Origin: an uncultured Pseudomonadota bacterium | GTDB lineage: Bacteria > Myxococcota_A > Bradymonadia > Bradymonadales > Bradymonadaceae | Assembly: GCA_913057905.1 (NCBI GenBank) | Contig: CAJXPB010000001.1 | Coordinates: 1,488,001-1,552,000, forward strand | Length of the DNA: 64,000 nt | Reading direction: 5' to 3' | Part shown: piece by piece, positions 16,278 to 25,100 of the stretch | Position numbering within the stretch: position 1 is the stretch's first letter | Layout: each line of letters begins with the position of its first letter | Notes under the pieces: model-generated | What the model was told of the DNA's origin: nothing | What the model saw: only the letters and a program-made list of their open reading frames with translations | The model's database searches: none | Made by a program: the position numbers and the translations under genes

Positions 16278-16850
16278 ATGGAAGAGCAAGAACTGATCAG
16301 ACGTCTCGAAGAAAACGATCCCGAAGCCGTGGAGGCGCTGTATGACGAATACCATGACCGAATCTTTTCGGTCGTCCGGTCCAACGTCAAAGACAAGTGG
16401 GACGCCGAAGAGGTCACGCAGGATGTCATCTGGAAGGTTTACACCAAGATCGACACATTCCGGGGCAACAGCGCCCTGTGGAGCTGGATGTATCGCATCG
16501 CCATCAACGAGGCGCGGATGAAGACCCGAAAGTACAAGCGCCACCCCGTGCCCATGGAAGACGACACCCTGACGGCGGTACTGAACAACGAATCGGAGCA
16601 TGAGGAGACGGATCTGCCCGATGAAAAGCTCGCCTTCAAGGACGTCGTCGAAGAGGTCAAGGCGTACCTGAAGGACTCCAAAGAAAAGAACAAGACGGTC
16701 TACGTCGACATGGAGCTCGACGGGAAGTCCAAAGAGGAGGTGGCCGAAAAACTCGACCTGACCGTCCCCGCGGTCAAGGCCCGGCTTCACCGGATGCGCG
16801 TCGGCCTTCGAGAGCGTATTCAGAAAAACTACCTCAAGGACGCCTCCTGA
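16278..16850 (+). CDS. ECF RNA polymerase sigma factor next to the carotenoid cluster
   Basis: 190 aa. Region 2 is at about 20-90 (ALYDEYHDRIFSVV, EEVTQDVIWKVYTKIDTFRG, LWSWMYRIAINEAR) and region 4 at about 125-180 (DGKSKEEVAEKLDLTVPAVKARLHRMR). It is rich in Lys and Glu and visibly less GC-rich than its neighbours. Start set at ATG16278 with AGG upstream. It is the first gene of the set sigma - carH-like 1 - secreted protein - carH-like 2 (gaps 17, 17 and 98 bases). By analogy with CarQ and LitS it probably drives crt transcription; the target promoters are inferred. No anti-sigma gene lies beside it. Confidence 0.9.
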   Translation: MEEQELIRRLEENDPEAVEALYDEYHDRIFSVVRSNVKDKWDAEEVTQDVIWKVYTKIDTFRGNSALWSWMYRIAINEARMKTRKYKRHPVPMEDDTLTAVLNNESEHEETDLPDEKLAFKDVVEEVKAYLKDSKEKNKTVYVDMELDGKSKEEVAEKLDLTVPAVKARLHRMRVGLRERIQKNYLKDAS

Positions 16851-16867
16851 AGTCCGGAGAGCAACCT

Positions 16868-17923
16868 TTGTCTCGCCCGAGCCTCCATTGCTCCAGACCA
16901 TCGACCAATATGCGCGAGGAACAGTCTCAATCTTCTTCGGGGATGAGTATCGGGGCGATCTCCAAGGCGACCGGTATTCCGACGGCGACGTTGCGGACGT
17001 GGGAACGTCGATACGGCTTTCCTTCACCCGAGCGCAACGGGTCGGGCCACCGGGTCTATCAACCCGATGTCGTCGACCACTTACGCCTTATCGACCAGGC
17101 CCTGGATGCGGGCCACCGCGCCTCGGATATTGTGAGCCTGGATCGCAGCCAGCTCGAGTCACTGGTCGACCTGTCGGCCATCCCGGAGATATCCGACGAG
17201 ACCAATGGGAACGAATCGCCCGGGGCCCAGCCCGACACCTCGGCGTCTTCGATGCCCGCGTCCCAGGCAGCGACGACTCCACAGGCCGAAGACGACACAT
17301 CGGCAGGCGAGGATTGGCTGTCGGCGTGGATGGGGGCGGCGACCTCGTTGAACGGCGACGATCTGGGCCGTTTGTTTCGCAACGAATGGAATCGACTCGG
17401 CGGACTGGCGTTTTTACAGAAGCGGGCCGCCCCGTTCCTCGCCAACATCGGAGAGAGCTGGCGTGACGGCGAACTCGGAATCGTCCATGAGCACTACGCC
17501 AGCCAGACGCTGCGCGACTTTCTGTCTTCGCAATGGCGGCCACTCAGTGACCGCTCGAACGGGCCGAAGGCCGTGTTGGCCACCCTGCCGGGTGAGGATC
17601 ACGCCCTCGGCCTCCACTTGGCGGCCGTTGTACTCGCGATGGCCGGGTGGCAAATTATCTTTCTGGGTCCGCGAACCCCCCTGGGTGACATCGTACATGC
17701 CTCACGCGTCGATGGAGCGGGCGCCGTGTTCCTGAGCATCGCCGCAGCCTTTGATCCAGAAGAGGCCCGAGACTCGCTGACCGCACTGCGGCGCACCGTC
17801 GATTCGGAGGTCGATCTGGTCGCCGGAGGAATGGGGGCGCCGCAAGACCTCGAAGATATTGTCCGTTTCGATTCCCTGGACGCATTTTATCGCTGGGCGG
17901 AGCAACGCGTCGGCAACTCATAG
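16868..17923 (+). CDS. CarH/LitR-like MerR-family regulator with cobalamin-binding domains (copy 1)
   Basis: 351 aa from TTG16868, which has GGAGAG six bases upstream; ATG16910 or ATG16943 are alternatives without a good ribosome site. MerR winged helix at about 26-95 (IGAISKATGIPTATLRTWER). A Ser/Thr/Gln-rich linker runs about 96-147. The helical cap is about 148-217, with Trp198 followed nine residues later by Glu208-His209, the W-x9-EH signature that contacts adenosylcobalamin. The Rossmann B12 domain is about 228-345, with the cobalt-ligand His245 in GEDHALGL. In known CarH proteins the dark tetramer represses and light breaks the Co-C bond and releases DNA. The residue after Trp198 is Arg, not the His that gives the bis-His photoproduct in Thermus. 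Confidence 0.88.
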   Translation: MSRPSLHCSRPSTNMREEQSQSSSGMSIGAISKATGIPTATLRTWERRYGFPSPERNGSGHRVYQPDVVDHLRLIDQALDAGHRASDIVSLDRSQLESLVDLSAIPEISDETNGNESPGAQPDTSASSMPASQAATTPQAEDDTSAGEDWLSAWMGAATSLNGDDLGRLFRNEWNRLGGLAFLQKRAAPFLANIGESWRDGELGIVHEHYASQTLRDFLSSQWRPLSDRSNGPKAVLATLPGEDHALGLHLAAVVLAMAGWQIIFLGPRTPLGDIVHASRVDGAGAVFLSIAAAFDPEEARDSLTALRRTVDSEVDLVAGGMGAPQDLEDIVRFDSLDAFYRWAEQRVGNS

Positions 17924-17940
17924 CTACAGAGAGGTTCGCG

Positions 17941-18732
17941 ATGAAAGGCCCCCATCGCCAACTTGTACCGCTGATTCTCAGTACGTGTCTTCTGCTGGTG
18001 ACCACCGCCGCCGTCTCGCCGACCTACGCCTCGGAGTACCGCATGTCCTCCGAGGCGCTGCCCGAGCTGGACGGATGGTGGGCGCAAAAGATGGTCTTGA
18101 CGGCGGTCTCCGATCCCCCGTTCGTCGGCACGGTGACCAACGAGACGATCAACTATCTGTTGATTCGCGTCACCCAGGATGGGCGGCAACTGACCCTGAA
18201 GAGCCAGGTCTGCGATGTCGACGTCGACAGCGATTTCACGAAGGTCCGGACCATCATTCCGGACGCCTTTGCCGACGCGCTGCCCGATTCGACGCGCACC
18301 GGGGAGTTGACTCGACGCGACAACCGTTGGCGCCTGGAGGTCGACCGGGTGCTTAATGTCGTCGGTGCCCGGCTCAGAGAACCGACCTCGGAGCGCCTGC
18401 CGACCTCGACCGACGACCCCCGCGTCGTCGACGGCGATGACGATGGACGCCCGGGACTGACCGTCAAGATTCGCGGCATGGTAAACGGAAAAATCTTCGT
18501 GGTTCAGCGCGGCTGGGATGCCTATTCGGGGACGATCTTTAGCGAGGAGCGCATCCGGGGAGACGTACGATGGTCGACCGAGCAGCAAGTCCTGGGTTCG
18601 ACAAGTATCTTCCTGGGCGATCAGCCGCCGACTGAACCCCACGAAGACTCGGACAGAAGCTTCTTCGAGATGGTTCGGCTCGACGGCTCTCCCTCTTGCA
18701 GCGACGTCTCATCAGACCTGTTCAAAGATTGA
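17941..18732 (+). CDS. Exported protein of unknown function inside the light-response operon
   Basis: 263 aa. A clear cleavable signal (LVPLILSTCLLLVTTAAVSPTYAS) ends near residue 30. The mature part has no family I recognise; it contains two conserved-looking Cys (in SQVCDVDVDS and SPSCSDV) and an Asp-rich stretch (VDGDDDGRPG) reminiscent of a Ca2+ loop. GAGAGG precedes ATG17941 and the gene is 17 bases after carH-like 1, so it is co-transcribed with the regulators. It may be an envelope protein made in response to light. Confidence 0.75.
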   Translation: MKGPHRQLVPLILSTCLLLVTTAAVSPTYASEYRMSSEALPELDGWWAQKMVLTAVSDPPFVGTVTNETINYLLIRVTQDGRQLTLKSQVCDVDVDSDFTKVRTIIPDAFADALPDSTRTGELTRRDNRWRLEVDRVLNVVGARLREPTSERLPTSTDDPRVVDGDDDGRPGLTVKIRGMVNGKIFVVQRGWDAYSGTIFSEERIRGDVRWSTEQQVLGSTSIFLGDQPPTEPHEDSDRSFFEMVRLDGSPSCSDVSSDLFKD

Positions 18733-18754
18733 CCAGCCCGACCCGGTGAACAGG
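18717..18754. promoter_or_regulatory. Inverted repeat CCTGTTCA/TGAACAGG before the second carH-like gene
   Basis: CCTGTTCA (18717-18724) and TGAACAGG (18747-18754) are a perfect 8-bp inverted pair separated by 22 bases. They straddle the stop codon of the exported-protein gene and lie 77 bases before GTG18831. The core TGTTCA is the same hexamer as in the sigma-gene operators, but here in opposed orientation. It may be an operator for an internal promoter of carH-like 2. Confidence 0.42.
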
Positions 18755-18830
18755 GGTACTCGACAAATCGGCTCCCTGCCGGATACCATCCCTCGCCGAA
18801 CGACGTGCGAGTTCTCCCGGAGCCGACGAC

Positions 18831-19748
18831 GTGACTTCCAGCCGCACCCTCAACATCGGAGCCCTCTCCCGGGCCACGGGCATTCCCAAGGGGACTCTGC
18901 GGACCTGGCAGCGTCGGTACGGGTTTCCCGATCCCGACCGAAATGACGCCGGACATCGCATCTACGATCCGTCGATCGTCGAGCGGCTTCGACTGACCCA
19001 GCGCGCTCTCGAGGCGGGCCACCGCCCCTCCGATGTCGTCGGGGAAACCACCGACGCCCTCCGGGAGCTGCTCCAGGCCTCCGATACGAGCCCGGAGATC
19101 CCCGAGGCGCCGGGTGCCCCGGAAGACGACTCCTGGAGGGACGACTGGATCGAATCGGCGAATTCGCTGGATGGACAGTCGTTGCAGATGCACTTTCGCA
19201 ACGCCTGGAACCGACTGGGTGGTCTCGACTTTCTGCGAGAACGCGTCAGCCCCTTTCTGAGCGAAGTCGGCGATGCGTGGGCCTCGGGTCGGATCGACGT
19301 GGTACACGAGCACTACGCCAGTGAGGTGCTGCGTGACTTTTTGACCGACCAGTGGCGCCCCCTCAGCGACCGATCCCAGGGTCCGCGAGTCGTCTGCACG
19401 ACGCCGCCCGGCGAAGAACACGCACTGGGTCTGCAGATGGCCGCCACTGTCCTGGCGATGGCGGGCTGGCGCATCCTGTTTCTGGGGCCGAACACACCAG
19501 TCGACGACATCGTGACCGCCGCCGAGGCCCGCGCAGAGGCGGTGGCCATCAGCCTGAGTATTGCAGCCGACCCGGAATCGACGCGCCGAGGCCTTCAGAG
19601 CATGGCGGCCCGGCTCCCCGCCGATATCGAGCTCATCGTGGGCGGTCAGGGCGTCGAGAGCCCACCCGAGCGCGCGCTGATCTTCGAAGACCTCGAGGCG
19701 TTTTATCGATGGGCCTTCCAGCGCGCCCGGGCAACCGCCGAGTCGTGA
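18831..19748 (+). CDS. CarH/LitR-like MerR-family regulator with cobalamin-binding domains (copy 2)
   Basis: 305 aa from GTG18831 (GGAG about nine bases upstream). Same architecture as copy 1 with a shorter linker: MerR domain about 6-75 (IGALSRATGIPKGTLRTWQRR), helical cap with Trp150 then Glu160-His161 (W-x9-EH), and B12 domain with His197 in GEEHALGL. The two proteins are near-colinear paralogues and share blocks such as RPLSDRS. Ala follows Trp150, where Thermus CarH has its second His ligand. Having two paralogues recalls CarA/CarH of Myxococcus, one B12-independent and one B12-dependent; here both keep the ligand residues. Confidence 0.88.
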   Translation: MTSSRTLNIGALSRATGIPKGTLRTWQRRYGFPDPDRNDAGHRIYDPSIVERLRLTQRALEAGHRPSDVVGETTDALRELLQASDTSPEIPEAPGAPEDDSWRDDWIESANSLDGQSLQMHFRNAWNRLGGLDFLRERVSPFLSEVGDAWASGRIDVVHEHYASEVLRDFLTDQWRPLSDRSQGPRVVCTTPPGEEHALGLQMAATVLAMAGWRILFLGPNTPVDDIVTAAEARAEAVAISLSIAADPESTRRGLQSMAARLPADIELIVGGQGVESPPERALIFEDLEAFYRWAFQRARATAES

Positions 19749-19766
19749 CCGAATCGGAGTCGCCGC

Positions 19767-20927
19767 TCAGCCGAAGGTCTCGGTCAACTGCTCGGCGGCC
19801 TGACGGAGGACATCCTGGGGTTGCGCGTAGCAAAACCGGACGAGCCCCTCTCCGACCTCGGAGTCAAAAAAGGCGCTTCCGGGCACCGACGCGACCCCGG
19901 CCTCGCGCAGAATAGTCATCGCTGCATCGCGGGCGGACGGCTCCCCCAGAGACCGTACGTCGGCCAACACGTAGTAGGCTCCATTTGGCCAGTACGGATG
20001 GAGCCCGGCCTCTTCGAGCGCCTCGCAGAAGAGGTCTCGTCGCGTCTCGAAATCCTCCGCCATCCGTGTGTAGTAATCCTCGGACAACCTCTCCATCGCT
20101 CGAGCCACCCCGTGTTGCAGAGGGGTCGGCGCACAGACGTAGTGAAGGTCGTTGACCAGCCCGATCGGCTCGAGCAGAGATTCGGGGGCCGCGGCGTATC
20201 CGAGCCGCCAGCCGGTGATGGCGAAGGTCTTCGAGAACCCGGAGATCGTGACGGTGCGCTCGTCCATGCCCGGCAGCGTCGCCAGGCTGATGTGATCCTG
20301 GTCTCCGTACAGGAAATACTCGTAGATCTCGTCGGTGATGGCGATGAGATCGTGTTTGCGACAAACCCGGGCCACGACCTCGAGTTCCTGGCGGCTCATG
20401 ACCTTGCCGGAGGGATTGACCGGCGTATTTACGACGATCGCGCGGGTGTCGTCGGAGAGGCCGGCTTCGATCGTCGATCGGGAGATATCCCAGGTGGGCG
20501 GCTCCAGGGGAATGAATGAACAGTTCAGGCCGGCGCCTCGAGCGGCGTTGACGTGGTAGCCGTAGTAGGGTTCGAACATCGCTATTTCGTCGCCCGGATC
20601 GAACAGCCCCTGCATGGCGCTGGCGAACGCCCCGGTGGCGCCGATGGTGACGACGATATCGTCGGGACCGACGTCCAACCCGTTGTAGCTGACGAGTTTC
20701 TCCGAGATCGCAGCCCGCAACGGCTCGGCACCCCGAAACGAGCTGTAGGTCGACAGGTCCTCCCGGACCGCCTCCGCGGCCCCGTCGAGGACCTCCGGCG
20801 GACTCGGCAGCGGACAGATTCCCTGGCCGAGATTCAGACCGTCGAGGCGAGCGCATTCCTCGCTCATTCGACGGATGTCCGATTGCTCCAGAAACTCGAT
20901 GCGTCTGCTACGGCGATCATCGCTCAT
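19767..20927 (-). CDS. Class I/II PLP-dependent aminotransferase
   Basis: 386 aa, fold-type I aminotransferase of the aspartate/aromatic subgroup. Substrate-side NTPVNPSGKV, the pyridine-binding Asp in AITDEIYEYF, the Schiff-base Lys in ISGFSKTFAITGWRLGY and the carboxylate-binding Arg near the C-terminus (GLVRFCYA) are all present. It moves an amino group between an amino acid and a 2-oxoacid; substrate choice cannot be read from sequence. Its first four bases overlap the end of the CPBP protease gene, so the two are co-translated. Confidence 0.88.
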   Translation of the reverse strand: MSDDRRSRRIEFLEQSDIRRMSEECARLDGLNLGQGICPLPSPPEVLDGAAEAVREDLSTYSSFRGAEPLRAAISEKLVSYNGLDVGPDDIVVTIGATGAFASAMQGLFDPGDEIAMFEPYYGYHVNAARGAGLNCSFIPLEPPTWDISRSTIEAGLSDDTRAIVVNTPVNPSGKVMSRQELEVVARVCRKHDLIAITDEIYEYFLYGDQDHISLATLPGMDERTVTISGFSKTFAITGWRLGYAAAPESLLEPIGLVNDLHYVCAPTPLQHGVARAMERLSEDYYTRMAEDFETRRDLFCEALEEAGLHPYWPNGAYYVLADVRSLGEPSARDAAMTILREAGVASVPGSAFFDSEVGEGLVRFCYAQPQDVLRQAAEQLTETFG

Positions 20928-21820
20928 GACACTTTCGACTCGTCGTGAAGGTTATCCAGCAGGCGCACAACAGCGTACCAGAGGGCGACAGAAACAACAC
21001 CGAGAACCAGGGCCCACGCCGCAAACTCCAGGGGCGTTCCCTGCTCGCCGTTCAGCAGACGTGCCATCGCGGAGGCCTCCGGGGGCAGCGTCCCCGACGA
21101 CCGTTCGAGCGACCTCCCCAGCACCGCGGGCATGACGACTCCATTGAAGACATTCAACACCGTGTGCCCGAGGATGGCGGGCCACAGGCTTCTGGAGACG
21201 ATGGTGACATGAGCCAGAAAGGCCCCGATGACGGCGAGCGGCACGAGATTCAGCGGTTGGACATGGAAGGCCCCGAACAGCAGTCCGTTCGCCGCGACAA
21301 TCCGCCAGCGCCGGCCATCCTTGAGTTGCTCCTGGAGGATCGAACCTCGAAACAGCGCCTCCTCGCAGACCGGAGCTACGAGGGCCACCCCGACGGTGGC
21401 GAGCCACCAGTTGAGCCCCTCGGACTCCAGCAGGAGCTCGCGGATGCGGGCCTGGTACTGCTCGGCATACGGGCCGAGCGTATCAGGGAACAGATCGACA
21501 CCGAGGCCCATGACGGCGTTGCCCCATAGCCCCAGCACGACGGCTGTCAGGGCCAGCAGGACGGCCGACCCCACACTCATCCCGCTGTCATCCAGCTCGG
21601 GCCAGGGAGCGGCCACCTCCCGACCGACGATCGCTCGCCAGTAAAAGCCGGCCCCCAGGATGGCCACGATCTCGTAGCCGATGATCGCCCAGTAGAACCC
21701 GACGAGCGCGTAGAAGACCGACGAGACGAGCACGAGCAACGCCAGCGCCGCTCCGAACAGAACGTACGCGCCGAAGCCCGTATCCCGTACAAGTTGTCGA
21801 AACTCTTCCACGCTAATCAT
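20924..21820 (-). CDS. CPBP family intramembrane glutamic protease (CAAX-protease-like)
   Basis: 298 aa with about seven hydrophobic segments. The active-site motifs of the family are visible: EEALFRGSIL (paired Glu plus Arg), FGAFHVQPLNLVPL (catalytic His) and ILGHTVLNVFN. Members cleave substrates in the membrane; roles include prenyl-protein processing and peptide maturation or immunity. There is no peptide precursor next to it. It ends with an ATGA overlap with the aminotransferase gene. Confidence 0.88.
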   Translation of the reverse strand: MISVEEFRQLVRDTGFGAYVLFGAALALLVLVSSVFYALVGFYWAIIGYEIVAILGAGFYWRAIVGREVAAPWPELDDSGMSVGSAVLLALTAVVLGLWGNAVMGLGVDLFPDTLGPYAEQYQARIRELLLESEGLNWWLATVGVALVAPVCEEALFRGSILQEQLKDGRRWRIVAANGLLFGAFHVQPLNLVPLAVIGAFLAHVTIVSRSLWPAILGHTVLNVFNGVVMPAVLGRSLERSSGTLPPEASAMARLLNGEQGTPLEFAAWALVLGVVSVALWYAVVRLLDNLHDESKVS

Positions 21821-21919
21821 CCCTACGTCGGAGGGCGAATGCGGTCGGGATTATCCGACCGAGCCTGCTCGTTGAACAACTGAACGATGTTGACTCCACC
21901 TAGTGCCGATGGACCACCC

Positions 21920-22141
21920 ATGAATTCGCCGCCCGACCTCCCGCCCGTCAAACGGAACGAGTCGCGCTTCGAACGTTGCCACGACCGGGAGCGTCCAGAG
22001 TTGCTGGAGGCCTATCGACCGCACCCGGGGATGGGGCGATTTATGCGTCGCCACCCGGTGCTCATGGTTACCTGGGCGGTGCTGGGAGCCGGTATCTTTT
22101 ACGGGCACCTGGCCACGCTGATGGTGCTCTTGATCCCATGA
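21920..22141 (+). CDS. Small single-pass membrane protein, hypothetical
   Basis: 73 aa from ATG21920 (an upstream in-frame ATG at 21887 is possible). A charged, Pro-rich N-terminal half (PPDLPPVKRNESRFE) precedes one hydrophobic segment near the C-terminus (LMVTWAVLGAGIFYG). It sits alone between two leftward genes and ends 10 bases before the dnaE stop. There is no family I recognise; codon use is like that of the neighbours, which favours a real gene. Confidence 0.5.
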   Translation: MNSPPDLPPVKRNESRFERCHDRERPELLEAYRPHPGMGRFMRRHPVLMVTWAVLGAGIFYGHLATLMVLLIP

Positions 22142-22151
22142 ATACGGGTGC

Positions 22152-25100
22152 TCATCGGCTTCGGCCCAACTCGACGACGGGTCGTCCAAAGACCCTGTCG
22201 ATCGCCTGAAGAAGTTCGTTAGACGGCTCCACCGAAAAGTCCTCCGGCAGCGCCATGCGGGCGTGGCCGGCCCCTTCGTCGGTATCGATCTCGATGCCGA
22301 TCCTGGCCCGGCAATCCCCCGGATGACGCCGGAGGACGTCTCGAAGTGTGTCGAGTTCGCCGTTCGAGACCTCCGCTTCGCGCACTTCCAGGTTCACCCA
22401 GTTGACCTTGTCCTTGCGAGCGTCAATCAGCCGCACGATCTCGTCGGCCCGAACTTTTCGACTCTTCGCGTCGCCGTCGCCCTCGACCATGACGTCGCCA
22501 CGGACCAGGATGGGATCGCCGGACTTGAGGGCTTCTTCGTAGGCGGCAAACTGCCGACTGAAGACGAGCACCTCGATCCGGCCGGTTCGGTCCTCCAGGG
22601 TCACGAACGCCATGCGACCGTCGCCGCTCTTGAGCGGGCGCTCGGTCATGTCGGCGACCACGCCTGCGACGGTGACGCCGTCGTGCTTCTGGAGGCCGCG
22701 TCCGTCGGCCACGTCCTCCAGGTGCGTCACATTGTACAGCCGAAGGTCGTTGTCGTAGCGGTCCAAGGGGTGTCCGGTGACGTAAAACCCGAGGCGGTCG
22801 CGCTCGCGCTTGAGCAGGTCGCGGTCCGACCACGGCTTCACATCGGGATAGGTGTCTTCGAGGACCTCTTCGCGAGCATCCTCGCTCATCATGCCAAAGA
22901 GGTTGTTCTGGCCGACCTCTTTTTCGTGTTGCTTCTTCTGGCCTCGCGAGACCGCCTGTTCGACCGCTTCGTACATCTTGGCCCGTGCGGCGGCGATGTC
23001 GCCGATCCACTCGGGCTGCTCGTCCGGCCCGATCGAGTCGAAGGCCCCGGACTCGACGAGTTTTTCGATGGTCGACTTGTTGAGATTCTCGAAATCGACG
23101 CGCTCACAGAAGTCATACAGCGACTCGAAGGCCCCGCCCTCCTGGCGCGCCTCCAGAATCGAGCGGATCACCGCGGGGCCGACCCCCTTGATGGCCGCCA
23201 TGCCGAACCGGATCTTGCCGTCGGAGACCGAGAAATTCATGCCCGACTCGTTGACGTCGGGGGGCATCACCTCGATGCCCATCGCCTTCGTCTCGTTGAG
23301 GAAGCCGACGATCTTGTCGGAGTTGTCGCGGTCGCAGGTCATCAGCGCCGCCATGAACTCCACGGGATAGTGGGCCTTCAGGTACGCCGTCTGGCAGGTC
23401 AACAGGGCGTAGGCCGCCGAGTGGGATTTGTTGAACCCGTAGCTGGCAAACTGGGCCATTAAATCGAAGATCTCTTCGGCCTTGTCGGGATCGACCCCCT
23501 TTTCGTCGGCGCCATCCAGAAAGATCTGGCGCTGTTTTTTCATGACCTTTTCTTTCTTCTTGCCCATCGCCCGGCGCAACAGATCGGCCCCGCCCAGCGA
23601 GTATCCGGCCATGATCTGGGCGGTCTGCATGACCTGTTCCTGATAGACCATCACGCCGAAGGTCGGCTCCAGGACATCTTCGAGCCAGGGATGGGGGTAT
23701 TCGACCTCCTTTCGGCCGTGTTTTCGGTCGATGTAGTCGTCGACCATGCCGCTGCCCAGCGGCCCCGGGCGGTACAGGGCCACCGACGCGATGACGTCCT
23801 CGAACTGACTCGGCTTGAGCCGCTGGAGAATCCGCTGGAAACCTTCGGATTCAAGCTGGAACACCCCCGTGGTGTCGCCCGATGAGATCAAGTCGTAGGT
23901 CCCCTCGTCATCGAGCGGAATGTCGTCGGCCCGCAGCGTCGGTTCGTCGGCGCCTCGTTGCTGGTTGATCAGTTGAATCGCCGTGTCGATGACCGTCAGG
24001 GTCTTGAGACCCAGGAAATCGAATTTGATCAGCCCGGCTTGCTCGACCTGCTCCATGGCGAACTGGGTAACCATCTCGCCCTGGTCGCCGCGCTTGACGG
24101 GCACACGCTCCCAGACGGGGTTGTCGGAGATGACGACCCCGGCGGCGTGAATGCCGGCCTGACGGTTCAGATTCTCGACCGACAGCGCGATATCGAAGAG
24201 CGCGTCGACGCGGTCGTCCTCCCGTCGAAGCTCCCGGAGTTTGGGCTCTTCGGCCAGCGCCTCGTCCAGTGAGATCCCCGGCTCGTCGGGAATCAGTTTC
24301 GCGATCCGATCGGTCTCACCGTAGCTGAGGTTCAGGGTGCGCCCCACATCCCGGATCGTGCCCTTGGCCTTGAGCTTTCCGTAGGTGATGATCTGGCCGA
24401 CGTTCTTTTCGCCGTACTTGTCGGCCACATAATCGATAACCTCCCCACGGCGATTCATGCAGAAGTCGATGTCGAAGTCGGGCATCGAGACCCGCTCCGG
24501 ATTCAGGAAGCGTTCGAACAGCAGGTCGTACGGGATCGGATCGAGGCCGGTGATGCGCATGGCGTAGGCGACCAGGGAGCCGGCTCCGGAGCCGCGGCCC
24601 GGCCCGACCGGAATGTTCTGTTGTTTCGCCCAGTTGATGAAATCGGCGACGATGAGGAAATACCCCGGGTAATCCATCTCCCGGATGATCTCGATCTCGT
24701 GATCGAGCCGATCGAAGTACTCCTGCCGATCGTACTCTTTTGCTTCGGCGTCGAACTCCTCGAAGCGCTCCTCCAAACCCTGACGCGCCGAGTACTCGAA
24801 ATACTCGTGGACGAGGATGTTGCGGTCGGCGTCTTCGAGGCCGCGCTCCTCGATGAAGGCGTCGGGGACGTCGGTCTGGGGCAGATAAATCTCGCCGAGT
24901 GGGATCTCGACGTCGCACATCTCGGCGATCTTGACCGTGTTGTCGCACGCCTCGGGCACATGCGAGAAGATCTCGCGCATCTCTTCGGGGCTGCGCAAAT
25001 ACAGCTGGTCGACATCGTGCTCCATGAGCCGATCCAGCTCGACGGTCTTTCCCAGCGAAATGCAGACCAGAATCGCCTGAGCCAGGGCGTCGTCGCGGTC

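Noticed and set aside
21873-21886. TGAACA and TGAACG near the CPBP/small-protein gap
   Set aside because: Start-to-start spacing is 8 bases, not 11, and one copy is mismatched.
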